A stretch of 64,000 bases of DNA from a virus: positions 1-64,000 of the IMG/VR virus record IMGVR_UViG_3300042731_009106. One strand, 5' to 3'. Both the position numbers and the translations under genes were made by a program. The notes beneath the pieces are model-generated. The model was given only the letters and a program-made list of their open reading frames with translations. It was not told the origin of the DNA and did not search any database. Positions within the stretch are counted from its first letter, which is position 1; the number at the start of each line of letters is the position of its first letter. This document shows positions 17,275 to 25,230 of the stretch, in pieces.

Positions 17275-19186
17275 AATTTAAATCGTATTCAATTTGATGT
17301 TGGTTACCATGAATGTAATTAGTTAACCTAGCTGTATTTGAGTGAGGCATTAAAGTGAAGTTAAAAAATCCATTAAACTTACCATAACCTTCTGACCATA
17401 CAAAATTTTCCATTATATTATCATACTGTAAAACTTTATGGATATATGGGTTGCCAAATAGAATGTCTGCATTTTCAGGTTTTGTTGCATAATAGATATT
17501 ATGATCGGGATATTTATCTTTAATGTATTTTAATAAAGATGTGGAGTTAAAAACATCAGTTGCATTTTCTGGCAATACAAAAAGTATTCTCCTGCCTTCA
17601 TCGTCTTTATCTAAAAGTTGCTCAAATGAAACTTTTTGGTTTTCTTGATTATCTTTTTTAGCTATATTTACAAAGTATTCATAAACAGCCTGTCTATCAA
17701 GATCAGTTCTTAGTCTATGCTCCCAGTGAGCGATTCCATTTTGATCATTTTCTTCTGCATCGACCTTAAGAATATTTTTGTATAAGTCTACAATCCATTC
17801 TCTATTGTTTTGTATGGGAGGGGGGACATAAGAAGGATCTTTCTCTATATAAGAAAAATCAAAATCCCAATCAGTCGGAGACATTTTGGATATAATTTTT
17901 TCAAACTTAGAGCATACAGATTGAATTGAGCAAAAATCAATTACAAAGTCTCTGGCAATTTTACCCATTTTGCTTTTTTGGGATTCGCTCATATTGTAGA
18001 CTTTAGTCAATTGATTAGCTATATCTAATGAGTCTGTAGAAGCTTTAATAAATTGTGTTCCGGGTTCTCTATACTCTGCCCAATCCAAAGGCAATCCTCC
18101 ACTTTCCTTTGAGCAATAATCTTCGCCACAAGAATAGTTGGTGACTAAGGTAATTAATTCACATAGCTTGGCTTCTTGAATTGGTATTTCTTGCCCTCCA
18201 CTAGTAAAAGCATGACAATACACATCCATTAAATTATATATTTCATTTAATTGTTCTTCAAAAACACCCCTTTGGATTTGAACAGTTTGCTGACTTTTCT
18301 GATTACCACAAAATTTGCAATCTAAGTTTTGGCCAGCAAAAGGTTTTATTTCATATTGATTACATTTATCGCAAAAATATGTAGTTAAAACTAAAGAAGG
18401 ATCAATACCTTCTTCGTTAAGAAGTCTAGGAATATCCCAACCCTCGCCCCAATGTGTATGCAAAAGAAGTTTAGCTTTTACATTTGGGTTTTGGTCTTTA
18501 AATAACTTGAAACCTTTTAATAAATTAGGAACACTTTTTCTTAATTGATTTCTAAAAACAAAACCAATAATGAAATCATCTTGATCTATATTATGAAAAG
18601 ACCTTAAGTTATTCTTATCTTCCTTATCCATTTTAAAAAAGTTAGATTCATCTAATGGAACAGGCAGTAAGTGTACATTTTTAAAACCCTCTTTAGCTAA
18701 AGCTTTCTGTGCGAATGAAGCTTGCACGATAATGTTTTGAGTATTTTTTGCACCCTCAATATGTTTATCTAATAAAGGTAGGCTGTCTACCGGAGTCCAG
18801 ATCATGGAATTAATTTTTTTCCACCAAGTTTTTTTCCAAAAATTATCGACACCCCATATATCTTCTATGCCTAAATATATATCAGGTTTATTTTCTTTAA
18901 TTAAATCATCTATTCCGTAGTGTCCGTAGCTAGCCTGTCTAGCTTTATTTTGATCATTTCTGCACTCCTGTATTAAATTTTGATCCTGAGGCAAGGCACC
19001 AAAGCCTTTCCATGGTAAACTAAGCATAGATTGATCTACCTTAGGCCTTCCATTGGCAACTTCAATTACTTCGTATTTTCCAGTTTTATGGAGATACGAA
19101 AGTAGATGTTTCATGTGCTTACCAAAACCAGTTTTAGCACGAGAATGGTTGCTGTGAGCTAAAATTTTTAATTTCTTCTTAGCCAT
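17267..19186 (-). CDS. GT4 glycosyltransferase - DUF4214 - GT9 N-half fusion
   Basis: 639 residues in three parts. Residues ~5-455 are a GT-B glycosyltransferase of group 1 (GT4) type: 'HSRAKTGFGKHMKHLL' near the start, a 'NQLRKSVPNLLKGFKLF' segment, and a 'EIPIQEAKLCE' donor-site helix. A Cys4 zinc-ribbon-like insertion lies at ~272-293 (CxxC...CxxC). Residues ~465-520 match DUF4214 ('VDLYKNILK...', 'GIAHWEHRL'). Residues ~532-639 match the N-terminal half of GT9 heptosyltransferases ('RRILFVLPENATDVFNSTSL', 'NADILFGNPYIHKVLQYD'). The GT9 C-half is encoded by the next gene. It shares one base with the stop of the gene before it. Confidence 0.7.
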   Translation of the reverse strand: MAKKKLKILAHSNHSRAKTGFGKHMKHLLSYLHKTGKYEVIEVANGRPKVDQSMLSLPWKGFGALPQDQNLIQECRNDQNKARQASYGHYGIDDLIKENKPDIYLGIEDIWGVDNFWKKTWWKKINSMIWTPVDSLPLLDKHIEGAKNTQNIIVQASFAQKALAKEGFKNVHLLPVPLDESNFFKMDKEDKNNLRSFHNIDQDDFIIGFVFRNQLRKSVPNLLKGFKLFKDQNPNVKAKLLLHTHWGEGWDIPRLLNEEGIDPSLVLTTYFCDKCNQYEIKPFAGQNLDCKFCGNQKSQQTVQIQRGVFEEQLNEIYNLMDVYCHAFTSGGQEIPIQEAKLCELITLVTNYSCGEDYCSKESGGLPLDWAEYREPGTQFIKASTDSLDIANQLTKVYNMSESQKSKMGKIARDFVIDFCSIQSVCSKFEKIISKMSPTDWDFDFSYIEKDPSYVPPPIQNNREWIVDLYKNILKVDAEENDQNGIAHWEHRLRTDLDRQAVYEYFVNIAKKDNQENQKVSFEQLLDKDDEGRRILFVLPENATDVFNSTSLLKYIKDKYPDHNIYYATKPENADILFGNPYIHKVLQYDNIMENFVWSEGYGKFNGFFNFTLMPHSNTARLTNYIHGNQHQIEYDLNYA

Positions 19187-19746
19187 TAAAAATCGTATTC
19201 AGAGTTATTGTTATTTGTTTCTGTTTTTGCTTTAGGTTTATAAGCAGAATTTTCACAATTTTTTCTAATCAGTGTTTCACATAAAATTCTAACACATTCA
19301 GCCTCACCGGGCTCTAGAGGAATCTTAAAAGTTTGGGATCCATTTCTAGTTATGGTTAGGCCAAAGGCTGGAACAGTAATCTTATCTTCATAAGACTCTT
19401 TAGTTTTTTGATTAATTTTTGTAGTCCTTACTTCCTTATCCCAAGGAGTAAACCTAATTTGAGTTTTATTATCTTCATAAGCATGATAGGTGCTCCACTC
19501 GAAACGATTATTAATGCAGCTAATTATAGAGCCACACTCAAATTCATTAAACTTAATAGAAATATTTTTTTCTGGATCTGTCTTGCTACCAGAGAAGGAA
19601 CCTATTCTTTTTCTTTCATCCCAAGAATGCTGGGCGATAGCATTAATAAATAAACTAAGACTTTGATCTTTAGGGTTTTCTCCCATGTAAAAACTGAATG
19701 CAAATCCAGTATTACTTTTATTAGGTTTGTATATTTGTATACTCAT
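19186..19746 (-). CDS. Putative ssDNA-binding protein, PC4/whirly-like
   Basis: 186 residues. The order 'IYKPNKSNTGFAFSF', 'WDERKRIGSFSG', 'ISIKFNEFECGSIISCI' and 'TQIRFTPW' matches a small phage/viral family thought to have a PC4/whirly-type fold that binds single-stranded DNA. The C-terminus is a disordered, Lys/Asn-rich tail ending in 'SEYDF', reminiscent of the acidic-aromatic tails of SSB-type proteins. It lies in the DNA-metabolism operon, which also carries a classical SSB. The family assignment is from memory of the pattern, so moderate to low confidence. Confidence 0.4.
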   Translation of the reverse strand: MSIQIYKPNKSNTGFAFSFYMGENPKDQSLSLFINAIAQHSWDERKRIGSFSGSKTDPEKNISIKFNEFECGSIISCINNRFEWSTYHAYEDNKTQIRFTPWDKEVRTTKINQKTKESYEDKITVPAFGLTITRNGSQTFKIPLEPGEAECVRILCETLIRKNCENSAYKPKAKTETNNNNSEYDF

Positions 19747-20126
19747 AAATCAATTTTAATATGTTTGTTTTCGAAAGATTTTGGTTTTTTATCCTCATGT
19801 AAGGCTCCGTTTCTTTCTTTAGAATAGTTTTTGTAATATTTTTCTTTAACTGGGTCAATACCTCCATTTTCAGAAGCCCTTTCCCTTGACATTTCTTTAC
19901 TTAAGTCTAGCATATCACCAACCTTACCAACACCCCTTCCCGTTTTTTCTACGAACTGCTTGCTATTCCAAGGGTCAGTTTTACCAGTCGTATTAAGTTC
20001 TGGAGAGTAGTACTGCCTGATCCATTCGGTACCATTTTTATCTATATATGATTTATCGTCTGACATGTGAAAGAAAATATCTACAGTTTCTTCTGTTTTG
20101 GGATGCATGAAAGTATACAATGGCAT
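19743..20126 (-). CDS. Conserved small phage protein (FmdB-like N-terminus, no Cys)
   Basis: 127 residues beginning 'MPLYTF' as in FmdB/zinc-ribbon-type phage proteins, but without the CxxC pairs. The C-terminal half has 'VGDMLDLSKEMSRERA', 'NGGIDPVKEKYYKNYSK' and 'SFENKHIKIDL', which I recognise as a widespread phage protein of unknown function. It overlaps its downstream neighbour by 4 bases and shares a base with its upstream neighbour, so it belongs to the same operon. Confidence 0.55.
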   Translation of the reverse strand: MPLYTFMHPKTEETVDIFFHMSDDKSYIDKNGTEWIRQYYSPELNTTGKTDPWNSKQFVEKTGRGVGKVGDMLDLSKEMSRERASENGGIDPVKEKYYKNYSKERNGALHEDKKPKSFENKHIKIDL

Positions 20127-20551
20127 TAGAAAAAAGTCAAGATTATTTTATCGTCAATTTGAATACTATTAAAATGTTTAAATCTAGCATTCTTTTGTTG
20201 TAGTGCAGCTAGAAAATCTTTATAGTGTGCTTCTGTATTAGGTATAGCAAATACTGCCCCTTCTAATTCCTGAACTGGATTATCTTTTACGAATTGATTG
20301 TAGTCAAATTCTTCGCAAGAATTAATAAAGTTTACGGTCATTTGATCTGCCGCAAACCTATCCTTTTTATACTGCCTGATAATACTGGGCCTGCAGCCAC
20401 AGTTTTCATTCTTAACAAAATTGTTTACAAAGTTTTCGGTTTCTGGGTATTTATCCAGCCAAAGCTTTCGATAACTTTCATTATTTCTAATTAAATGAAG
20501 TACAACTCCCAAAGAGTAAGCATTATAAGAAGATTCAATTTCTAGATTCAT
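20126..20551 (-). CDS. Small phage protein of unknown function
   Basis: 141 residues, soluble. A Cys-x-Cys-Arg-Pro segment lies near residue 51 and 'MTVNFINSCEEFDYNQF' near residue 70; the C-terminal ~50 residues have an alternating beta/helix pattern. I do not recognise the family. A 36-base gap separates it from the preceding DUF1360-like gene, one of the few spaces in this operon. Confidence 0.55.
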   Translation of the reverse strand: MNLEIESSYNAYSLGVVLHLIRNNESYRKLWLDKYPETENFVNNFVKNENCGCRPSIIRQYKKDRFAADQMTVNFINSCEEFDYNQFVKDNPVQELEGAVFAIPNTEAHYKDFLAALQQKNARFKHFNSIQIDDKIILTFF

Positions 20552-20587
20552 AAATGATATTATGAATAGAAAAATAAAATTCTAAAC

Positions 20588-20896
20588 TTATTTATGTTTT
20601 TCTCTTATGTTTTTATAATAAACCCAGAGCTCTTGAATTAAATCCAGCAAAGAATCAAAGAACCAACAAAATGCAGCTACGGATAAAGGATAAAGATAAT
20701 ATTCAAATAGAAAAACATTAGTATTACAATACTCTAATAAAGCTAGTAATACACCTGCCCAAAAGCCTAAACATAAAGAGCAAGATAGAAATTCTTGTAG
20801 ATGATTGGATTTAGATTTTAGATAATTTCTTGGTACAGATAGTATATAGCTATCTTTAATTATCCAAACCAGTCCCAGACATGCTAATAATTTCAT
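20588..20896 (-). CDS. DUF1360-like membrane protein
   Basis: 102 residues with 'LSCSLCLGFWAG' (~37-48), the hallmark Cys-x-x-Cys-x-Gly-Phe-Trp-x-Gly of DUF1360 phage/bacterial membrane proteins, followed by hydrophobic segments (~44-60 and ~65-85). The N-terminal ~20 residues are also hydrophobic. The function is unknown; it should sit in the host inner membrane. Its first 41 bases overlap the end of the Cys-rich miniprotein upstream. Confidence 0.55.
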   Translation of the reverse strand: MKLLACLGLVWIIKDSYILSVPRNYLKSKSNHLQEFLSCSLCLGFWAGVLLALLEYCNTNVFLFEYYLYPLSVAAFCWFFDSLLDLIQELWVYYKNIREKHK

Positions 20897-21050
20897 CTAT
20901 CTTATCAACGATTTCCTGAATATTTTCTTGGGGTATAATTACCTTGCCATTATAATCATCAGTAATAATATACTCTCCATCTTTAAGCTTTATCTCTGGA
21001 CAACAACATACTGTTGGGCAGAGAGGGATGGGTTGATTAACTTTTAGCAT
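20856..21050 (-). CDS. Cys-rich miniprotein, paralogue of the next gene upstream
   Basis: 64 residues. The N-terminus holds 'CPTVCCCPEI', followed by 'GEYIITDDYNGKVII' and a short helix ('NIQEIVDKIDEI'). The same order occurs in the 77-residue protein at 21037-21270, and the two genes overlap by 14 bases, so they look like a tandem duplication. The Cys cluster suggests metal binding. The function is unknown. Confidence 0.55.
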   Translation of the reverse strand: MLKVNQPIPLCPTVCCCPEIKLKDGEYIITDDYNGKVIIPQENIQEIVDKIDEIISMSGTGLDN

Positions 21051-21270
21051 TTAACACTTTAGATTTATTATCACCTTCAAATGTTTTTAACTGCTCAACA
21101 GCACCAGCAATTAGATTAGCTTCAGACTTATTCATTTTGACTTTATTGCCATAATCATCAGAGATCTCAACTAGACCTTCTCCATTGATTTCCACGCTAG
21201 GGCAACCAGCCTTACCGCAACACATGAATATTTTAGAACCTTCTTGTCTTAAGAAATAATTATCTTTCAT
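21037..21270 (-). CDS. Cys-rich miniprotein
   Basis: 77 residues: 'MCCGKAGCPSVEI' near residue 16, then 'GLVEISDDYGNKVKM' and a helix ('EANLIAGAVEQL'). It shares Cys-Pro, Asp-Asp-Tyr-Gly-Asn-Lys-Val and the C-terminal helix with the adjacent 64-residue protein. A GGAGG lies 9 bases before its ATG within the end of the glycosyltransferase gene, one of the few Shine-Dalgarno-like sequences here, though it is also coding sequence. Confidence 0.55.
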   Translation of the reverse strand: MKDNYFLRQEGSKIFMCCGKAGCPSVEINGEGLVEISDDYGNKVKMNKSEANLIAGAVEQLKTFEGDNKSKVLNAKS

Positions 21271-22351
21271 TTTTAATAACCTCCATTAATTTGTTTAAAG
21301 TATTTTTATAAGTAAAATCTTTCTGTAATAATACACCTTTTTCGTTATGAGTTTTTGCTAATTTTTCAGATTTTTCAAAAGCTTCTATCATTGATTCTTC
21401 GGAAATTTCATTCATATTACCTTGATTAAAAGGGGCACCTTTTTGAAAAAATGAACCATCATATATTTCTACAGAGATTTCTGGATCAATCAAGATAGAG
21501 TTATCTTCATTAGCCCAATCTTTATGTGACGTATGATTCATAACTATACTCCATTTACCTAGTGCAGTAGCATTAAAAGCTGGCAAATTCCACCCTTCAG
21601 CTCCACTAAGGCCAGTGAGATCAATGTCAATAGCATTAATAAATTCATTTACTTCTGAATTTGTTTTTAAGTGAGGAATGAAATTAATATTTCCATATTG
21701 CTTGCCTTCTAGAACTTGAGCAATAATTTGATTCATTTGCTCTGGCTTAAAGAAGGGGTTAGAAACACAGCATGAAAGTTGATATTTATAATTATTACCA
21801 TACTTTTTAGCCCATGCTTTAATTATCTTTTCCGTATTTTTGCGTTTTTCGAATTTACCCATTAACCCAAAATGAATTTTATCAGGAAGATAGGAATCTT
21901 CGGATGATACCAAATCTTCATCGAACCCAATTGGAACATGATGGACATTCTCGCATCCTAAATTCTTAAAACACTCATAGGCGTGCTTGCTAGCAAAAAC
22001 ACAATTATCTTGAAGATCTACAATAGACTTTTCAACTAAAGTAGGTTGATCTGTTTCGTAAAAAGTGAACAAAGTTTGAACTGGTGATATTCTGTTTTCC
22101 GAACCATTAATGTGCCATTGAGAAAGAGTGTGATCCTCCTTGCTTAAAATGTGGTATCTATTTCTAGCACTATCAATAACCCAGTTCTTGAAATCATCAT
22201 CAGCCTTATCAAAAGCATCAAAATTTACTTGATCCCCTTGAGGAAAAAAAGCTATAGTTAATTCTTGCTTATACATTTCTCTTAGCAAGTTATAACTAAC
22301 ATTGCCAAAGCTTAACGAGTTTACGGCTCCTCTGTAAATAATTTTATCCAT
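21260..22351 (-). CDS. Glycosyltransferase, GT4-like
   Basis: 363 residues with GT-B features: an N-terminal half ending in 'HVPIGFDEDL', then 'FGLMGKFEKRKNTEKIIKAW' (start of the donor-binding domain) and 'LSGAEGWNLPAFNATALGKW' (nucleotide-sugar site with its Glu-Gly-x-x-x-Pro-x-x-Glu/Asn-like pattern). It is encoded between SSB and the Cys-rich miniproteins, so it would be made together with DNA-metabolism proteins. The acceptor could be host glycan or a virion component; this is unknown. Confidence 0.7.
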   Translation of the reverse strand: MDKIIYRGAVNSLSFGNVSYNLLREMYKQELTIAFFPQGDQVNFDAFDKADDDFKNWVIDSARNRYHILSKEDHTLSQWHINGSENRISPVQTLFTFYETDQPTLVEKSIVDLQDNCVFASKHAYECFKNLGCENVHHVPIGFDEDLVSSEDSYLPDKIHFGLMGKFEKRKNTEKIIKAWAKKYGNNYKYQLSCCVSNPFFKPEQMNQIIAQVLEGKQYGNINFIPHLKTNSEVNEFINAIDIDLTGLSGAEGWNLPAFNATALGKWSIVMNHTSHKDWANEDNSILIDPEISVEIYDGSFFQKGAPFNQGNMNEISEESMIEAFEKSEKLAKTHNEKGVLLQKDFTYKNTLNKLMEVIKNER

Positions 22352-22353
22352 GA

Positions 22354-22788
22354 TTAAAAAGGTACATCTGCTAGATCATCATAATCTTCGTCATCAGTAT
22401 TTTCTATTTTTTCTTCAACTTTTTTAATTTGCTCCCTCTCCGATTTACTTGATGATTGATTAGAAGATTGATTTTCTTCCCCTGCTAGGAAGCTAACCCT
22501 ATCAGCAACACAAATAAGTTTGCTGAATTTTTTACCATTCTTCTCCCAAGAATTTGATTTTAGTTTTCCATCAATAGCAACTTTCTTACCTTTGGATAAA
22601 AACTTTACACAATTCTCTGCTTGTCTACTCCAAGTCTCAACATCGATAAACATCGTGTTTTGCTTTTTCTCTCCATCTACATAGTAGAATTCATTAATTG
22701 CAATTGAAAAATTGCATACCTTAGACTTACCAACATCCCTGCATACTGGATCTTGAGTAAGATTTCCTATAGCTGTATATCTATTCAT
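22354..22788 (-). CDS. ssb: Single-stranded DNA-binding protein (SSB)
   Basis: 144 residues. The OB-fold (1-~108) has the classic SSB order: 'NRYTAIGNLTQDP', 'VCNFSIAIN', 'FIDVETWSRQAENCVKFLSK', 'GKKVAIDGKLKSNSW'. A disordered spacer is followed by an acidic tail ending 'DDLADVPF', matching the SSB C-terminal tip that recruits partner proteins. It coats single-stranded DNA in replication and repair. It overlaps the sigma-factor gene by 4 bases. Confidence 0.92.
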   Translation of the reverse strand: MNRYTAIGNLTQDPVCRDVGKSKVCNFSIAINEFYYVDGEKKQNTMFIDVETWSRQAENCVKFLSKGKKVAIDGKLKSNSWEKNGKKFSKLICVADRVSFLAGEENQSSNQSSSKSEREQIKKVEEKIENTDDEDYDDLADVPF

Positions 22789-23396
22789 TTTGTAATCTCT
22801 CTCTTAATTTTGTGTTTAAAAAATTCTATAGCATTATCGTGTATATTAATGCAACCTTGTATACTCATGCCGAGTTTCTTGCTTACATTTTTCCACGGCA
22901 TTACTCCGTTTTTTTGACCCTGTATATATCTAAGGTTAAATATTTGACCAACTCTTTTGTCAGGATGCTTGTTAGCATGATTGATAATAGTACTAAATAT
23001 TTCACTCTTATCTTCGTCAATAGAGTCGTTTTTATCTTTAGCTGAATAACTCAAATAATTGATTGTAGACTCTTCTACTGGAATTGTCTTTTTACGCTTC
23101 CCACTATTATATATATTTAAACACTTCCATTTAATCTCGTTACCAAGATAAGTGCTAAATTTAGATCCCTTATTTGGGTTATACTTTAGTGCGGAATGAT
23201 ATATTTGATAATCCTTTTCCTGTATAAGTTCTTGCCTTAGACTATCATTGTGATGTTTAGAGACGTAACCGTTTATCAAATCAATACATAAACCTGAATG
23301 CCTATCTATTAATATAGATAAACATTCCTCAGTATTATTTCCAACTTGAATCTTTTTAACTAAGTCTTCGTCTTTCATTTCGTAGTAGTTATTCAT
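22785..23396 (-). CDS. Phage RNA polymerase sigma factor, sigma-70 family
   Basis: 203 residues. Residues ~55-100 match region 2 of sigma-70-like factors: 'YQIYHSALKYNPNKGSKFST' followed by 'YLGNEIKWKCLNIYN'. Residues ~165-195 form a region 4-like helix-turn-helix ('WKNVSKKLGMSIQGCINIH'). Its length and simplicity fit phage or ECF-like factors. It should redirect host RNA polymerase to phage promoters; the GTGTAA motif upstream of many late genes here is the obvious candidate target (inference). It is cotranscribed with dUTPase and SSB from the consensus promoter at 24240. Confidence 0.75.
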   Translation of the reverse strand: MNNYYEMKDEDLVKKIQVGNNTEECLSILIDRHSGLCIDLINGYVSKHHNDSLRQELIQEKDYQIYHSALKYNPNKGSKFSTYLGNEIKWKCLNIYNSGKRKKTIPVEESTINYLSYSAKDKNDSIDEDKSEIFSTIINHANKHPDKRVGQIFNLRYIQGQKNGVMPWKNVSKKLGMSIQGCINIHDNAIEFFKHKIKREITK

Positions 23397-23932
23397 TTTC
23401 CTGTGCTCCCAAATCCATTTTCTCCTCTTTCACTTTCAGAAAGAGCATCTACATAGTTTATACTAATTTCGTTATGTTTGCAAGGAATTAATTGAGCAAT
23501 TTTATCACCTTCATGATAAACCCTTTGAGGGTTTATAGAAGTAACAACACCACTAGCCTTTTTCCCAGACATATTTTTACCTTCAACAACTCTCATGTCC
23601 TCTGGTTGAGGTATGTACTTGAAACAAACCTTAATATTACCTCGATAACCAGAATCAATTACTCCCACGGAGTTACATAAAACTAAATTTGTTTTATTAA
23701 TGCTTGATCTTGGATAAAGAAGCATATAAAATTCATACTCACCGTTAAGCTTTTCTGGTTCAATTCTGATTTCAGTATCATACTCTATTTGGTGTATAGC
23801 TGTATAGTATATACCTTGATATATAGAACCAACTACTCTAGGTTCATTTATTGCTACTATATCATAACCTGCATCACCGCTTTTAGCTGGAGTATTGACA
23901 ACTCCGTAATTTTTTAGTATATTAAGTTTCAT
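23393..23932 (-). CDS. dut: dUTP pyrophosphatase (trimeric dUTPase)
   Basis: 179 residues with all five dUTPase motifs: 1 'GDAGYDI' (~19-25), 2 'PRSS' (~74-77), 3 'NSVGVIDSGYRG' (~87-98) with the catalytic Asp and Tyr, 4 'GDKIAQLI' (~142-149), and 5 'RGENGFGSTG' (~169-178), which closes over the active site. It hydrolyses dUTP to dUMP, keeping uracil out of phage DNA and feeding thymidylate synthesis. It is slightly longer than the usual 150 because of an insertion between motifs 1 and 2 and another between 3 and 4. Confidence 0.95.
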   Translation of the reverse strand: MKLNILKNYGVVNTPAKSGDAGYDIVAINEPRVVGSIYQGIYYTAIHQIEYDTEIRIEPEKLNGEYEFYMLLYPRSSINKTNLVLCNSVGVIDSGYRGNIKVCFKYIPQPEDMRVVEGKNMSGKKASGVVTSINPQRVYHEGDKIAQLIPCKHNEISINYVDALSESERGENGFGSTGK

Positions 23933-24204
23933 TTTGTAATTTTTTTAAATTCTTCGGATATGGAAGTTAACCCAAGTTGACTCATGATCTCATGAGTGAG
24001 AACAAATTCAGCTTTATCAATAATGTCTTTTTCAGCAAACCTTTTTTCATTAACCATAATCACTGTTGACATAGTAAGTTTTTTTTGGAATTTAGAAAAA
24101 GCCATAAGTACAGCGGATAATACAGCTCTCTTAGGACCAAGATGATCTACTTCAATTTCCCAGCCTCCAGAAGAAACAATATAGGATCTAAGTTTATTAT
24201 TCAT
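23929..24204 (-). CDS. Small phage protein, first gene of the minus-strand operon
   Basis: 91 residues from the ATG at 24204. A longer reading starts at 24213, but that ATG overlaps the -10 hexamer of the promoter and would not be transcribed, so the shorter start is preferred. The protein has 'SSGGWEIEVDHLGPKRAVLSA' near the N-terminus and a helical remainder. I recognise no family. Its start lies about 7 bases after the -10 box, so its mRNA should have no leader or almost none. Confidence 0.6.
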   Translation of the reverse strand: MNNKLRSYIVSSGGWEIEVDHLGPKRAVLSAVLMAFSKFQKKLTMSTVIMVNEKRFAEKDIIDKAEFVLTHEIMSQLGLTSISEEFKKITK

Positions 24205-24211
24205 GGTTAGC

Positions 24212-24240
24212 ATTATAGCAATAAAAAATGTTTAAGTCAA
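24212..24240 (-). promoter_or_regulatory. Consensus sigma-70 promoter of the minus-strand operon
   Basis: On the minus strand: TTGACT (24240-24235), a 17-base spacer, TATAAT (24217-24212). This is a near-perfect housekeeping promoter. Transcription should begin at about 24205-24204, the A of the ATG at 24204, giving a leaderless or nearly leaderless message. It is probably an early promoter using the host sigma factor. Confidence 0.85.
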
Positions 24241-24315
24241 GTTGTTTTTTTACTATCTCAAATAAAATACTACGTATTTTAATATTATTTTATATTTAAC
24301 AATATATTATTAAAG

Positions 24316-24343
24316 TAGACATCTATATATATTGCTTTATAAT
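24316..24343 (+). promoter_or_regulatory. Sigma-70-like promoter of the plus-strand glycan operon
   Basis: TAGACA (24316-24321), a 16-base spacer, TATAAT (24338-24343) in the 184-base divergent region. It would start transcription near 24350 and leave a ~39-base leader before the ATG at 24389. The -35 is one base from consensus. The rest of the divergent region is AT-rich with no other recognisable element. Confidence 0.55.
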
Positions 24344-24388
24344 ACATAATTACTATTATATATAAAAGTACTATTACGTCAAGAAAAA

Positions 24389-25228
24389 ATGCGCATTTCA
24401 ATATTTAGTTTATTTAGGGATTCGGAGAGCTACATCAAGAGAGCATTAAAGCAATTTAATGATTTAGAAAAAAATACAGATGCAGAGTTTAGTTATTATT
24501 TCTATGAAAATGATTCTGCCGACAAAACTCCATCAATTCTAAAAAGATGGATGAGCAAGAAAGATGGCGCTTTAAAATGTGATAAGATAAACAATCAATC
24601 CTTTGGCTCTGACTTAAGGCCAGAAAGAATGATTCATTTAAGTAAATGCAGAAACTTAATGCAAGCACTTGATGATTCCAGAGATTCTGATTTTACAGCG
24701 ATTGTAGATAGTGATGTAATTTTTTCAAAAAGTATTATTAATCAATTTTTAAAATATACAGACTTGGATTTTTCGATGCTCACATCAAACATCAGACAAG
24801 ATATACCTTGCAAAATGGGTTCAGGAAAACCTGACTCATATTATGATAGCTCAATCCTAGTTGACAAACATGAAGTTCAGGGAATGACATGGAGCTACAA
24901 CCCATTCTACGAGCCTAGAGATAGAGATTTATTCAATCAAAATAAACCTATTGAAGTAACTTCCGCTTTTGGTAGCTTCGCTTTTCTTCGTACTGAAACT
25001 TTTCATAAATGCAAATGGAACTCTAATGGAGAGTCTGAGCATTTCAGTTTTTGCAGGGACCTAAATCGCTATGGTAAAATATACCTAATTCCAGAAATTC
25101 AACCCTTAGTAGAGGTCGATCAAAAAAACTTTCCACATGAAACCGAAGTCATAAAAACTCAAAAATGGCTATCCGAAAGTAAATGGAATAGGTTTTTATG
25201 GAAAAGTGGATCAGTTAGGGTAACATAA
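24389..25228 (+). CDS. Anp1-like GT-A glycosyltransferase
   Basis: 279 residues. The N-terminus 'RISIFSLFRDSESYIKRAL' with 'YFYENDSADKT' and 'HLSKCRNLM' followed by 'AIVDSDVIF' (DxD metal/nucleotide-sugar site, ~115) resembles the Anp1/Mnn9 type of GT-A enzymes, which transfer mannose in fungi and have many uncharacterised bacterial and viral relatives. 'FGSFAFLRTETF' (~190-202) fits the acceptor-side loop. It opens a nine-gene plus-strand glycan operon with 2-17-base gaps or overlaps. Confidence 0.65.
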   Translation: MRISIFSLFRDSESYIKRALKQFNDLEKNTDAEFSYYFYENDSADKTPSILKRWMSKKDGALKCDKINNQSFGSDLRPERMIHLSKCRNLMQALDDSRDSDFTAIVDSDVIFSKSIINQFLKYTDLDFSMLTSNIRQDIPCKMGSGKPDSYYDSSILVDKHEVQGMTWSYNPFYEPRDRDLFNQNKPIEVTSAFGSFAFLRTETFHKCKWNSNGESEHFSFCRDLNRYGKIYLIPEIQPLVEVDQKNFPHETEVIKTQKWLSESKWNRFLWKSGSVRVT

Positions 25229-25230
25229 TT

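Noticed and set aside
24316-24343. Bacteroidetes-type promoter (TTTG / TAxxTTTG) as the host clue
   Set aside because: The recognised promoters match the ordinary TTGACA/TATAAT consensus, so lack of Shine-Dalgarno sequences alone does not identify a Bacteroidetes host.
24205-24388. tRNA or small RNA gene in the divergent region
   Set aside because: No cloverleaf or stable hairpin is visible; the sequence is AT-rich promoter DNA.
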